A DNA stretch of 64,000 nucleotides from Polynucleobacter sp. MG-6-Vaara-E2 (lineage in GTDB: Bacteria; Pseudomonadota; Gammaproteobacteria; Burkholderiales; Burkholderiaceae), in the NCBI RefSeq assembly GCF_018687695.1, contig NZ_CP061303.1, positions 1,877,847 through 1,941,846 on the forward strand. The letters run 5' to 3'. Of this stretch, positions 1 to 8,103 are shown one piece after another; within the stretch, counting starts at the first letter, position 1, and each line of letters starts with the position of its first letter. Under the pieces are notes generated by a model, which was not told where the DNA came from, did no database searches, and was given only the letters and a program-made list of their open reading frames with translations. The position numbers were made by a program, and so were the translations under genes.

Positions 1-21
1 TGTCTTATGTAAAGTTTTCAT
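1..21 (-). CDS. Start of a leftward gene, cut by the window edge
   Basis: Only seven codons are visible, read leftward from an ATG at 21-19 (M-K-T-L-H-K-T). A strong ribosome-binding site AAGGAG lies at 33-28, six bases before the ATG, so this is very likely a real start. The product cannot be read from seven residues. From remembered gene order in related Burkholderiales, the gene next to ubiK here is often a TorF-type porin followed by glnK and amtB. An NtrC-like site upstream would fit such a nitrogen-regulated operon, but that identity is inference. Confidence 0.55.
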
Positions 22-132
22 ACTTAACTCCTTACGGTTGTAATAAAAAATGGGTTGAATGCTTATTGCATGGAGTGATATTGAGGGCGGCACCGAAATG
101 CGATTGGGGCGCATTCCCCGAATTAATGCCAA

Positions 133-149
133 TGCACTTATTTGGTGCT
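133..149. promoter_or_regulatory. NtrC-like enhancer site
   Basis: TGCACTTATTTGGTGCT at 133-149 matches the 17-base NtrC consensus (TGCAC, seven bases, GTGCA) except at the last base. A further GCACC at 157-161 makes a second, oppositely ordered inverted pair with GGTGC at 144-148. The site is about 110 bases before the leftward start at 21. No convincing sigma-54 -24/-12 element was found between them, which limits confidence. Confidence 0.45.
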
Positions 150-203
150 TAATATTGCACCAGTTTCGGGAAAAAAGACCGCTTTTACCCTTTTGGGGCT
201 ATT

Positions 204-233
204 TTGATGGCTTTTAGCGGCTGAACTTAAAAT
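204..233 (+). promoter_or_regulatory. Putative sigma-70 promoter of ubiK
   Basis: TTGATG at 204-209 and TAAAAT at 228-233 are separated by 18 bases, placing a start near 240 and a leader of about 44 bases before ubiK. The -10 box overlaps the right arm of a 9-base perfect inverted repeat (GGCTATTTT 197-205, AAAATAGCC 229-237), which could be an operator or chance. The rest of the 22-283 gap shows only the NtrC-like site. Not tested by any scoring model. Confidence 0.35.
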
Positions 234-283
234 AGCCATGTGTATCTTTTATGCAACTTTAAATAGAACTGCGAATCTCCATC

Positions 284-541
284 ATGCAAAAACCTGGCGA
301 AATCCTCGAACAAATCCAACGTATCGCTAACGATATGCAAAACAAAGTTGGTGATGCGATCCGCAATTCACCAGCGCAAGAGATTGAAAAAAATGTGCGC
401 GCCATGATGAACCAAGGTTTTCAGAAAATGGATCTTGTTACTCGTGAAGAATTTGAGTTGCAGAGCAAAGTGCTTGCCAAAACTAGAGAAAAACTTGAGC
501 TACTTGAAGCAAAAGTAGTTGCCCTAGAAAAATCTCAGTGA
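284..541 (+). CDS. ubiK: Accessory factor UbiK (BMFP/YqiC family)
   Basis: An 85-residue protein of the family PF04380. Members help aerobic ubiquinone biosynthesis by trimerising and binding UbiJ in the soluble Ubi complex. The N-terminal part is an amphipathic segment, and residues about 50-83 form a heptad-rich coiled coil (alternating L, V and K/E), as in known members. Length is normal for the family. The gene stands alone between two leftward genes. Its stop codon lies in a small inverted repeat CAGTGA/TCACTG (536-541 and 547-552) with a T5 loop, which may help end the transcript but has no trailing T run. Confidence 0.85.
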   Translation: MQKPGEILEQIQRIANDMQNKVGDAIRNSPAQEIEKNVRAMMNQGFQKMDLVTREEFELQSKVLAKTREKLELLEAKVVALEKSQ

Positions 542-565
542 TTTTTTCACTGGAGTGTTTCGCCT

Positions 566-1150
566 CTACTCCGGCCGAAACTCATTAAAAAAGTTCGCAA
601 ACTCTTCTTTAGATAAGAGTGTTTTTGCATCGCCAGTTTCTGCATTTACATGCAAGATAGAAACTTGATAAATCCAGTTACCACCATCTTTATCTAGACG
701 CACAATCCATCGAACTCGCATAGACTGCTTAGTCTTTCCATTTGAGCTTAATGTAATGAAATAGTCTTTGACTGGTATACGGCGAGAGTCACTAGCTTGA
801 TAGGCGCCCTCTTCAATAAGAACATTGCCGCCAGATACTTTTGCTCGATCCAATAAATTACCTTGCAATTGCTCAATCATTTTTTTAGTCATACCAGATT
901 GATTGACTGGTAATTGAATTGAGCTAATAGAGTAAATATCGTCATCAATCTTTACAGCTTCGAGTGTTTGTTTTAGCTCTTGAGCTTGATATGGAATCAG
1001 TCGATCTAACTTATCGGGCTTACCTGGAAAAAGTGCGCTATATCGCTGTTCGGGAGATTGAACTGTGCGCCAGTTCAGCTTGGGGCTGCATGCAACTAGG
1101 AAGCTAAATACTGCTAGAAATACACAAACTTTTAAAGCACTTTTAAACAA
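566..1150 (-). CDS. Hypothetical lipoprotein, last gene of the lipoate operon
   Basis: A 194-residue protein with a short positive N-terminus, a hydrophobic stretch at residues 4-19 and a lipobox L-V-A-C ending at Cys21, so it should be a lipid-anchored envelope protein. The mature part resembles no family I can name with confidence. It has a mixed alpha/beta look with a conserved-looking S-Y/F-S-A-L-F-P-G-K-P motif near residues 36-47, seen in small periplasmic proteins of unknown role. The start overlaps the end of lipA by eight bases, implying co-translation with the lipoate genes, although no link to lipoylation is evident. Confidence 0.7.
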   Translation of the reverse strand: MFKSALKVCVFLAVFSFLVACSPKLNWRTVQSPEQRYSALFPGKPDKLDRLIPYQAQELKQTLEAVKIDDDIYSISSIQLPVNQSGMTKKMIEQLQGNLLDRAKVSGGNVLIEEGAYQASDSRRIPVKDYFITLSSNGKTKQSMRVRWIVRLDKDGGNWIYQVSILHVNAETGDAKTLLSKEEFANFFNEFRPE

Positions 1151-2153
1151 CGCCTGCTCCGTGCGCCTGTTGGTCTGCGTGATAACTTGAGCGGACCATC
1201 GCCCCTACTGCTGCATGCGAGAAGCCCATTTCATAAGCACGCTCTTCAAACATTTTGAACACATCGGGATGAACATAACGCCGAACCGGCAAGTGATGCC
1301 CAGACGGCGCAAGATACTGACCAATAGTCAGCATGTCAATATTGTGCTCACGCATGTCTTTCATGACCTCAAGAATCTCTTCATCGGTCTCACCAAGTCC
1401 AACCATCAAACCACTCTTGGTTGGAATGTGAGGAAAGCGCTCTTTAAAGTCTTTTAATAACTTCAGAGAATGCAGATAATCTGCACCTGGCCGTGCTTGT
1501 TTATATAAACGGGGCACAGTTTCAAGATTGTGGTTCATCACATCTGGTAAACCTTGAGGCGCATGCTCTGCAAAGATATCAAGCGCCTTATCAAGGCGCC
1601 CCCGAAAATCTGGCACCAACACCTCAATGCGAGTATTTGGCGACTGCTCGCGTGATAGAGAAATGCAATCCACATAATGCATTGCGCCGCCATCACGCAA
1701 ATCGTCACGATCAACACTAGTAATCACAACATAATTTAATTTGAGGGCTGCAATCGTACGAGCTAAGTTAGCGGGCTCTTTTACATCCAAAGGATCTGGT
1801 CTACCGTGACCCACATCACAGAAAGGGCAACGACGAGTACATTTATCGCCCATAATCATAAAAGTTGCAGTGCCCTTACCAAAACATTCTCCAATATTGG
1901 GGCAGCTTGCTTCTTCGCAAACAGTGACTAGTTCGTTTTCACGCAGAATCTTTTTGATTTCAGCAAAACGTGAATTACCTGAAGCGGCCTTTACTCGAAT
2001 CCAATCTGGTTTTTTTAGCACCTCTTCAAGGGGCACAATTTTGATTGGAATACGCGCAGTCTTCTCGCTCGATTTTTGCTTGCGAGTTGCGTCATATTGA
2101 AGATCTTGACGCTCTTCAACGGACTGCTTGGTATCGGTCTTGTTTACGGTCAT
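1143..2153 (-). CDS. lipA: Lipoyl synthase
   Basis: A 336-residue radical-SAM enzyme that inserts two sulfur atoms into protein-bound octanoyl groups on the lipoyl domains of 2-oxoacid dehydrogenases and the glycine cleavage H protein. The auxiliary cluster cysteines are at C79, C84 and C90, and the radical-SAM motif CxxxCxxC is at C105, C109 and C112. The first 40 residues are a polar, poorly conserved extension. The gene overlaps lipB by four bases (ATGA arrangement) and follows it in the same leftward unit, matching the two-step LipB-LipA pathway. Confidence 0.97.
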   Translation of the reverse strand: MTVNKTDTKQSVEERQDLQYDATRKQKSSEKTARIPIKIVPLEEVLKKPDWIRVKAASGNSRFAEIKKILRENELVTVCEEASCPNIGECFGKGTATFMIMGDKCTRRCPFCDVGHGRPDPLDVKEPANLARTIAALKLNYVVITSVDRDDLRDGGAMHYVDCISLSREQSPNTRIEVLVPDFRGRLDKALDIFAEHAPQGLPDVMNHNLETVPRLYKQARPGADYLHSLKLLKDFKERFPHIPTKSGLMVGLGETDEEILEVMKDMREHNIDMLTIGQYLAPSGHHLPVRRYVHPDVFKMFEERAYEMGFSHAAVGAMVRSSYHADQQAHGAGVV

Positions 2154-2794
2154 GATAGTGATAGTTGCTTTTGTAAGTGCCCCAAAAGCTTTTGGCTAAT
2201 TAAACCTATATTGTCCTTGATCCCAAGGGTTTGCATATCCACTGTCTTTAAGCCCTCATAACCACAGGGGTGGATGCGTCCAAAAGCGTCTAAGTCGGTT
2301 GCCACATTCAGCGCCAAACCATGATAGGAGCAGCTTTTAGAGACTTTTAAACCAAGGGCAGCCACCTTTGCCCCAATCCATTCGGCTGGGATACCAGCCT
2401 GCTTGGAAATATAAATTCCTGGGGCCCCAGGCTTTCTTTCGGCGCGTATTCCAAAATCTGCCAAGGTATCAATTAAAGCTTGCTCAATGCGCGATACCAA
2501 CTCCTTTACAAAGATTCCAAGGCGCTTTAAATCCAGCAATAAGTAAACAACGATCTGCCCTGGTCCGTGATAGGTGATTTCACCACCGCGATCAACCTGT
2601 ACCATTGGAATTTGATTGGTTGGGGAATGTAAATTACCAGCATCCCCAGCCAGGCCCAAAGTAAAAACCGGTGGATGCTCCAAGACCCATATCTCATCTG
2701 GAGTATCGCTATTACGTTCTTTTGTGAACGCACGCATGGCTTCATAGGTGACAGCATAATCTGCAAAACCCAGATGTTTTACTAAAGCCATCAT
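2150..2794 (-). CDS. lipB: Lipoyl(octanoyl) transferase
   Basis: A 214-residue acyltransferase that moves octanoate from acyl carrier protein to the lysine of lipoyl domains. The family signatures are visible: R-G-G-E-I-T-Y-H-G-P-G-Q at residues 69-80, Lys143 in G-A-K-V-A-A-L-G, and the catalytic Cys155 in S-C-S-Y-H-G-L-A. Two adjacent ATG codons (2794 and 2791) could each start it. It lies between the DUF493 gene and lipA, the same order as ybeD-lipB-lipA in enteric bacteria. Confidence 0.95.
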   Translation of the reverse strand: MMALVKHLGFADYAVTYEAMRAFTKERNSDTPDEIWVLEHPPVFTLGLAGDAGNLHSPTNQIPMVQVDRGGEITYHGPGQIVVYLLLDLKRLGIFVKELVSRIEQALIDTLADFGIRAERKPGAPGIYISKQAGIPAEWIGAKVAALGLKVSKSCSYHGLALNVATDLDAFGRIHPCGYEGLKTVDMQTLGIKDNIGLISQKLLGHLQKQLSLS

Positions 2795-2803
2795 GAAGTC
2801 TCG

Positions 2804-3070
2804 TTAGAGAACAATGCTCACTAATGGGTGGGTCGAGAGGGTGCGATAAAGCTCGTCGAGTTGTTCACGACTCGTTGCCGTAATAGGCAAAGTAATACCA
2901 AGATAGTTCCCGTCCTTGGATGGCCTTTGCTCTACCTTACTTTCATCAAGAGTTGGATCAAACTGTTTTGCAATATGAATGATGGCAGGCAAATACTCGG
3001 GATTATTTTTCCCCATCACCTTGATCGGGAAAAGAGAGGGGTACTCAATTAATGATTTTTCTTCAGCCAT
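2804..3070 (-). CDS. DUF493 (YbeD) family protein
   Basis: An 88-residue protein of the YbeD/HP0495 family (PF04359), small ferredoxin-like alpha/beta proteins resembling ACT-type regulatory domains. Typical features are the start around E-Y-P-S-L-F-P-I-K-V-M-G and the ending L-S-T-H-P-L-V-S-I-V-L. Function is unproven. The repeated linkage to lipB suggests a role near lipoate metabolism. Nine bases separate it from lipB and both run leftward. Confidence 0.88.
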   Translation of the reverse strand: MAEEKSLIEYPSLFPIKVMGKNNPEYLPAIIHIAKQFDPTLDESKVEQRPSKDGNYLGITLPITATSREQLDELYRTLSTHPLVSIVL

Positions 3071-3090
3071 AATTTTAGAAACTCGATTTC

Positions 3091-3816
3091 CTAGTTTGAT
3101 TCATTCTTTCGATGATCAGGCATGCCTAACCAAGCGCCAGCAATGATGTTACGTATGCAATGTAATCGGCGATGGAAAAAATGGTCGGCACCTGGAACTA
3201 CTTGAACGGTTAACTCCTGTGGGCGCGCCCAATCCAAGACATCAATCAATGGAATAGTCTCATCCAACTCTCCATGAATCAAGATGGTATCTGCAGGGAC
3301 TGGTGCCAATGTCCATTTACCAGCAGCGCTGCCCACCATCACTAGACGCTGCGCAGGACGACCAAGCTCAGCCAATCTTTGCACTAAATGACTGCCCACA
3401 AAACTGCCAAATGAAAAACCTGAAACAACGAGAGACAGAGTATTTACGGAGCTCACCCATGGCTGATGTGCAGTAGCTTCGAACTGACTCCAGCTTGAAG
3501 GGGTTTGCATCCATTCAGTGACATGTAACAAATCTTCTAGCTCACCAACACCATCATCATGAACTCCGGCTGTACCACCTACCCCACGAAAGTTTGGCCG
3601 AACACTCACATAGCCTAATTGATTAAATGCCCTTGCCATTGTTTGCGCAACCTTGTTATCCATCGTACCACCCATTAATGGGTGGGGATGAGCCACTAGA
3701 GCTAAACCACGCACAGGAAAATGAGGGTCATTTTTTAATTCGTCAGGAAGATCAATGGACATTTCCATTGATCCAACAATGCCATCAATCTGAATGACTT
3801 TTGTGCGGCTATTCAT
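3091..3816 (-). CDS. Alpha/beta hydrolase
   Basis: A 241-residue soluble hydrolase. The motif H-P-H-P-L-M-G-G-T-M at residues 43-52 and the nucleophile elbow G-F-S-F-G (Ser135) are typical of the alpha/beta-hydrolase group seen in many proteobacteria (COG2945-like). Asp185 in H-G-E-L-D-E and His212 in G-A-D-H-F-F-H complete the likely catalytic triad. The natural substrate is unknown. It lies 20 bases before the DUF493 gene and may be the first or second gene of the lipoate transcript. No signal peptide is present. Confidence 0.8.
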   Translation of the reverse strand: MNSRTKVIQIDGIVGSMEMSIDLPDELKNDPHFPVRGLALVAHPHPLMGGTMDNKVAQTMARAFNQLGYVSVRPNFRGVGGTAGVHDDGVGELEDLLHVTEWMQTPSSWSQFEATAHQPWVSSVNTLSLVVSGFSFGSFVGSHLVQRLAELGRPAQRLVMVGSAAGKWTLAPVPADTILIHGELDETIPLIDVLDWARPQELTVQVVPGADHFFHRRLHCIRNIIAGAWLGMPDHRKNESN

Positions 3817-3849
3817 GAATCAAACTTTCAACAATAACGAATAAGAAAA

Positions 3850-4158
3850 CTACATTAATTGCAAACGTGCAACGGGACGACCATTGATCAAGTGAGATTG
3901 AATGATTTCTTCAACATCCTCTTGATCCACCAGGGTATACCAAACTCCTGCGGGATAGACCACCATCACCGGTCCATCAGCGCAATGATCTAAGCATCCC
4001 GCTTTGTTCACCCGAATTTTTCCAGGCCCCGCCAAACCAAGCTCTTTCACACGATTCTTGGCATACTCAAATAGAGCGAAAGCGTTGTGACGATCGCAAC
4101 AATCTTCGCCATTGCTGCGTTGATTCAGACAGAAAAATAAATGGTGTGAGAAGCTCAT
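3850..4158 (-). CDS. Thioredoxin-like (2Fe-2S) ferredoxin
   Basis: A 102-residue protein resembling the thioredoxin-fold (2Fe-2S) ferredoxins. Cluster ligands are probably C10, C20 or C21, C55 and C59 (the last two in G-C-L-D-H-C). The C-terminal strand segment V-M-V-V-Y-P-x-G-V-W-Y is typical of this group, also found at the end of NuoE-like subunits. It may carry electrons or sense redox state; its partner is unknown. It sits between the VanZ gene and the hydrolase on the same strand with short spacers (16 and 33 bases). Confidence 0.82.
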   Translation of the reverse strand: MSFSHHLFFCLNQRSNGEDCCDRHNAFALFEYAKNRVKELGLAGPGKIRVNKAGCLDHCADGPVMVVYPAGVWYTLVDQEDVEEIIQSHLINGRPVARLQLM

Positions 4159-4174
4159 AAGAAAATTATATTCA

Positions 4175-5269
4175 TCAATGGCCAGATTTCAGGCCTGTTA
4201 TGTTGCGGATCATCCAAATGGTAGCTAGTGGCAACCAAATAACTGAAACCCACTGCATCAAATCATTGAAATGCAATAGACGTCCTTGATGCCAATGCCT
4301 AAGGGTGAGTATGAAATAAGGATTATCGGGCATTACATTAATTGCGATAGTGGCTCCAATTAAACAAGATACCGCCAAGAACTGTTTGGTCTGCGCCTGT
4401 AATCGTAAAGTCCATCGCAATACAATCGTGGCCAAGAGCATTCCCCAAAAAGCACCTGCCGTAAGCCAAATAAAACTAAACTCCCAGCCAAATTGAAGTG
4501 CTGTAAATAAAATCTTCAACAGCACAGTGATACCAAGTAAGCCATTGAGAATCTGCCATTGCGGCGCCTTTGTACGCATCCCAAGCGAAAGCAAAAGCGC
4601 AACACCTAACCAACAAAAACCAGTAATCAGCGTTTCTTGAATCACTTGATTAATAACTGTTGTCCCCCAATCAATCGACCCAAAAATGACATGACCCCAA
4701 ACCCCAACTCCAAGCCATGAGCTTTGGGGATAAATTTGTGACCATGGAAATAGAAGAAAAAGAGCGCAGATAGTCCAATTCAAACCAAACCATTGATCAA
4801 ATCTGCGGCGTATAGCTGTTCCAGATAGCCACTCAGGCCCCAGTGGAGTAGCCAACAAAGCACCAAGCAAGCCACCAAACACATTCGCCCACCAGTCCAT
4901 CAAACTGGGAATGCGTGATGGAACCCAGGTCTGCAAAGTTTCCACACTAAAAGCTAAGGCAGCGCTTAAAGTAATTGCAATACCTAAGGCGACGTAATTG
5001 CGCCAACGCGGGTAGCAAGCAAAAACCAACAAAAATCCATATGGAACATACGCCAAGATATTTACCGAAACATCAAATAAGGTAATAAATCGGGGCAAAG
5101 GGGCATCAATCCAGGCCCAAGCAGCAATTCCATTCTGAAAATCAAAATCAAATGGATTGAGACTCACATAAAGGATCAGCAAGGCATAAGCAAGACTCAT
5201 TGCGCGCGCGAGAGGCATAGCCTGTAATGGCCATGCCAGCTTGTGGGGTCGGTGATCTTTTGTCGACAT
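4175..5269 (-). CDS. VanZ-family membrane protein
   Basis: A 364-residue integral membrane protein with about nine or ten hydrophobic segments. The N-terminal 140 residues resemble the VanZ domain (PF04892): a first helix with Y-x-S-L-N-P-F, a D-V-S-V-N-I-L-A-Y-V-P-Y-G-F motif and an acidic E-T-x-Q segment followed by D-W-W-A-N. The rest is extra transmembrane sequence. VanZ is named after a teicoplanin-resistance gene, but most chromosomal homologues have no known function. It is divergent from birA, with only 37 bases between starts. Confidence 0.78.
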   Translation of the reverse strand: MSTKDHRPHKLAWPLQAMPLARAMSLAYALLILYVSLNPFDFDFQNGIAAWAWIDAPLPRFITLFDVSVNILAYVPYGFLLVFACYPRWRNYVALGIAITLSAALAFSVETLQTWVPSRIPSLMDWWANVFGGLLGALLATPLGPEWLSGTAIRRRFDQWFGLNWTICALFLLFPWSQIYPQSSWLGVGVWGHVIFGSIDWGTTVINQVIQETLITGFCWLGVALLLSLGMRTKAPQWQILNGLLGITVLLKILFTALQFGWEFSFIWLTAGAFWGMLLATIVLRWTLRLQAQTKQFLAVSCLIGATIAINVMPDNPYFILTLRHWHQGRLLHFNDLMQWVSVIWLPLATIWMIRNITGLKSGH

Positions 5270-5306
5270 TTCACAATTCTAGGTCAGACCTTTCTACAAT
5301 GGCGAA

Positions 5307-6104
5307 ATGACTGCCAATTGCATCCTTGAACGCGTTATCGAGACCAGATCAACAAATGATGATTTATTGGAGCGTTGGCGTGCTGGAACACTTATTGATC
5401 CTGTGGCTCGTATTGCCTTTAAGCAAACCGCAGGCAAAGGTAGGGCAGGACGAGCTTGGCTGGCAAATCCTAATGACTCCATCTGTTTCTCGATGGCCTT
5501 TCCATTCAAGAGAAGCCCTGCACAATTAACTGGTCTTAGCCTATTAGTTGGTTTTGCTGTCATTGAAGGTATCGCACAAGCATGTAATGTTGATCAATCA
5601 GAGCTTTATCAAGCTGGTCTCCGTCTGAAATGGCCCAATGATTTACTACTAAATAATGCAAAGCTGGCCGGTATTCTGATTGAAGGAGGCCAAGCAAAAA
5701 CTGGTGATCCAACCTGGATGATTGTTGGGGTGGGCATCAATTTACGCAACGCTAGCAAAATTGAAAAAAATCTTGGTCAGAACGAACTTAAGGTCAGCTC
5801 TTTAGAGCAATTACTTCCAGTCAATATGAGAATGCCTGATGCAGAATTTCTATGGCTTGCATTAATACAATCATTCGAGCGGCATTTTCAAAAATTTGAT
5901 CAACAAGGATTTTCTGTCTATCAAGATGAATGGCTGAAATGGGACGCCTTTATGAACCAAAAGGTATGTGTATCAGGCGGTAGTCAAGAGCCTTTGTATG
6001 GCTTTGATGTAGGTGTTGATATAAACGGTGCACTACTTCTACAACAGCAAGATAAAACGTTGACTATTTATGCTGGTGATGTCTCTCTCAGAGTTCAATC
6101 ATGA
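5307..6104 (+). CDS. birA: Biotin--[acetyl-CoA-carboxylase] ligase
   Basis: A 265-residue biotin protein ligase that makes biotinyl-AMP and attaches biotin to the carboxyl carrier protein of acetyl-CoA carboxylase. The biotin-binding loop G-K-G-R-A-G-R is at residues 43-49 and K-W-P-N-D-L at 108-113, followed by the C-terminal beta domain. There is no N-terminal winged helix, so unlike the Escherichia coli protein it should not repress biotin genes. It overlaps coaX by four bases and forms a two-gene rightward unit. Confidence 0.93.
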   Translation: MTANCILERVIETRSTNDDLLERWRAGTLIDPVARIAFKQTAGKGRAGRAWLANPNDSICFSMAFPFKRSPAQLTGLSLLVGFAVIEGIAQACNVDQSELYQAGLRLKWPNDLLLNNAKLAGILIEGGQAKTGDPTWMIVGVGINLRNASKIEKNLGQNELKVSSLEQLLPVNMRMPDAEFLWLALIQSFERHFQKFDQQGFSVYQDEWLKWDAFMNQKVCVSGGSQEPLYGFDVGVDINGALLLQQQDKTLTIYAGDVSLRVQS

Positions 6105-6913
6105 GTTTATATCTATTATTCGATGTCGGAAATACTCGGCTGAAATGGGCTGCTGTTGAGTCCACTCAACATCCCTCAGATCAACAGAAAAAATTATGGG
6201 CTTATTCGGGATCAATTAGCAGTAAGTCTTTGCAATCCGCAGAACACCGTGCAGAACTTGCTGATTACATTGCAAAGACTCTACCTAAACCCAGCATCAT
6301 TGGATTTAGCTGTGTTGCTGGACCTGAAGCCATCAATAATCTAAAGTCAATTTTTCCAAAATGGGCAGATGTGGAATGGAAGCAGTTAAGCGGAGACAGC
6401 TCTTTTGCAGGCATCCGTACGCTGTATCAAGAGTCAGCCAAATTAGGAGCAGATCGCTGGGCTGCAGTCATTGCAGCGCGAACATTATCCTTAACAAACT
6501 CTTTAATTATTAATGCTGGTACTGCCACAACCATTGACTTACTTGGCTCAAATGGTGTGCACTATGGCGGCTGGATTCTTCCAGGCCTTGAGTTAATGCA
6601 AAAGAGCTTGGCCATGAATACTGCGCAGTTACCACTTGCAACTCGAGGTGATGCTCATCAAGGTTTTGGAACTTCGACAAATGACGCAATTATTGGAGGC
6701 TGCGATGCCGCGCAAATTGGAGCCATTCAATATGCAATCGATGTTGCAAAAGAAATGAATCAAGCCGTCGAAAGAATTTGGATTGATGGCGGCAATGCCA
6801 AAATCTTGGCAGGGGAAATCAGTCAGATCAGCAAACTCAATAAGCTCAAAATTGAAGTGAGTGAAGGCTTGGTGCTACGAGGCTTATGGGCTTGGCTCTT
6901 AAAAAATCTATAA
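6101..6913 (+). CDS. coaX: Type III pantothenate kinase
   Basis: A 270-residue kinase catalysing the first step of coenzyme A synthesis. The actin-like ATPase motifs are D-V-G-N-T-R-L-K-W near residue 8, G-A-D-R-W-A-A about residue 120 and N-A-G-T-A-T-T-I-D about residue 140. Type III enzymes need a monovalent cation and are not inhibited by CoA. The birA-coaX pairing is common in betaproteobacteria, in some of which the two are fused; here they are separate but overlap. Confidence 0.94.
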   Translation: MSLYLLFDVGNTRLKWAAVESTQHPSDQQKKLWAYSGSISSKSLQSAEHRAELADYIAKTLPKPSIIGFSCVAGPEAINNLKSIFPKWADVEWKQLSGDSSFAGIRTLYQESAKLGADRWAAVIAARTLSLTNSLIINAGTATTIDLLGSNGVHYGGWILPGLELMQKSLAMNTAQLPLATRGDAHQGFGTSTNDAIIGGCDAAQIGAIQYAIDVAKEMNQAVERIWIDGGNAKILAGEISQISKLNKLKIEVSEGLVLRGLWAWLLKNL

Positions 6914-6939
6914 GAAAAGAATTTTTTCTGCAGTCTCTT

Positions 6940-7428
6940 TTAGGAACGAATTTTGCCTAGCAAGCTGGTTGTAGAACGCTCATACAAAAATGGAATCGCA
7001 ATTGCTTTTCCTCCCCAGCTTTTCACTAGATGTGTTTCAGCCAAGGCATCGATTTCATAATCACCGCCCTTAACGTAAATATCTGGACGAATTTTCTCAA
7101 TCAGATTAACTGGGGTTTGTTCAGTAAATAAAACCGTCATATCAACACTTTCTAGCGCAGACAATAAAGCCTGACGATCGGCCTCCGAGTTGATGGGCCT
7201 ATCATCACCTTTCCCTAGCATCCTGACTGAAGCATCTGAATTTACCCCAACGACAAGACTGGCACCTAAAGCGCGAGCTTGCGCTAAATAAGTTGCATGT
7301 CCACGATGCAAAATATCGAATACGCCGTTGGTAAACACCAGCGGTCTAGGCAACTGAGAAATTCGAGCCTCTAGTTGCTCAGAAGGGCAGACTTTAGATT
7401 CAAAAGAAGGTGGCGGCAGAGAGCTCAT
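6940..7428 (-). CDS. rfaE2: D-glycero-beta-D-manno-heptose 1-phosphate adenylyltransferase
   Basis: A 162-residue nucleotidyltransferase of the cytidylyltransferase fold, corresponding to the C-terminal half of E. coli HldE. It makes ADP-heptose for the inner core of lipopolysaccharide. The F-T-N-G-V-F-D-I-L-H-R-G-H signature is at residues 32-44 (HxGH as HRGH) and E-R-S-T-T-S near residue 149. As in most betaproteobacteria the kinase half is a separate gene, which is not in this window. It is convergent with coaX. Confidence 0.92.
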   Translation of the reverse strand: MSSLPPPSFESKVCPSEQLEARISQLPRPLVFTNGVFDILHRGHATYLAQARALGASLVVGVNSDASVRMLGKGDDRPINSEADRQALLSALESVDMTVLFTEQTPVNLIEKIRPDIYVKGGDYEIDALAETHLVKSWGGKAIAIPFLYERSTTSLLGKIRS

Positions 7429-7521
7429 AACGCAATATTAATAGTATTGTGGATCGCCCTGCGATATTACCCAGAATGTCTTAGACTTGGGCTCTCATCA
7501 GCAGATAAATAAAGAGGCAAC

Positions 7522-8103
7522 ATGACCCGCAAGACATACCATAAAGTGCTTGGCCAGCTTTTTACCCTACTCCCCCTCTTATTGGGAACTGGGGTAGTCA
7601 ATGCCGCCCCAACCTGCAGTCCATTGCTCTCCCACACCTTTTTACGCCTGCAAGACGAGGCACCCCAGAATCTTTGTCAGTATCAGGGCAAGGTCATCCT
7701 AGTGGTCAATACAGCAAGCTATTGTGGGTTTACAAGTCAATATGAAGGCTTAGAAAAAATTTATGCCAAATATAAAGATCGGGGCTTTGTTGTTTTGGGC
7801 TTCCCCTCCAATGACTTTGGTCAGCAAGAGCCTGGTAGCAATAAAGAAATTGCGGAGTTTTGTAAAAATACCTATGACGTCAAATTCCCAATGTTTGCTA
7901 AAAGCGTTGTATCAGGTAGCAATCCCAATCCGCTGTTTAAGATGTTAATTACCAAAACAGGTACAACTCCTAAATGGAATTTTTATAAGTACTTAATCGA
8001 TCGAAATGGTAATGTGGTTGATTCCTTTGGGAGCGTCACTAAACCGACAAGCAGTAGTATCACCAGTGAAATTGAAAAACTTCTAGAGGAAAAAGCTCAG
8101 TGA
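7522..8103 (+). CDS. Glutathione peroxidase, exported
   Basis: A 193-residue peroxidase of the GPx family with a Sec signal peptide (residues 1-28, probable cleavage after V-N-A). The active-site motif has cysteine instead of selenocysteine at C68 (A-S-Y-C-G-F), with Gln around 73, the G-F-P-S-N-D-F loop and K-W-N-F completing the usual tetrad. Bacterial Cys-GPx enzymes usually draw electrons from thioredoxin and reduce lipid or organic hydroperoxides. A good ribosome-binding site (AAAGAGG) precedes the ATG. It is the first gene of a five-gene coupled cassette acting on fatty acids or membranes. Confidence 0.9.
   Translation: MTRKTYHKVLGQLFTLLPLLLGTGVVNAAPTCSPLLSHTFLRLQDEAPQNLCQYQGKVILVVNTASYCGFTSQYEGLEKIYAKYKDRGFVVLGFPSNDFGQQEPGSNKEIAEFCKNTYDVKFPMFAKSVVSGSNPNPLFKMLITKTGTTPKWNFYKYLIDRNGNVVDSFGSVTKPTSSSITSEIEKLLEEKAQ

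Noticed and set aside
22..130. Sigma-54 promoter for the left-edge gene
   Set aside because: Near-matches such as GGTGCAATATTAAGC have an 11-base instead of a 10-base spacing, so none is convincing.
1215..2261. Several rightward open frames opposite lipA and lipB
   Set aside because: They lie antisense to well-identified enzymes and show no family features or ribosome-binding sites. The same holds for similar frames opposite argS, the RND permease, glmU, gatA and gatB.
6910..6930. Terminator hairpin between coaX and rfaE2
   Set aside because: AGAAAA/TTTTCT is only a six-base A/T-rich stem with no stable core.
7429..7521. RpoE/ChrR-type promoter before the glutathione peroxidase gene
   Set aside because: TGGATC and TCTTAGA are present but do not match the known -35/-10 pattern or spacing well enough to claim.
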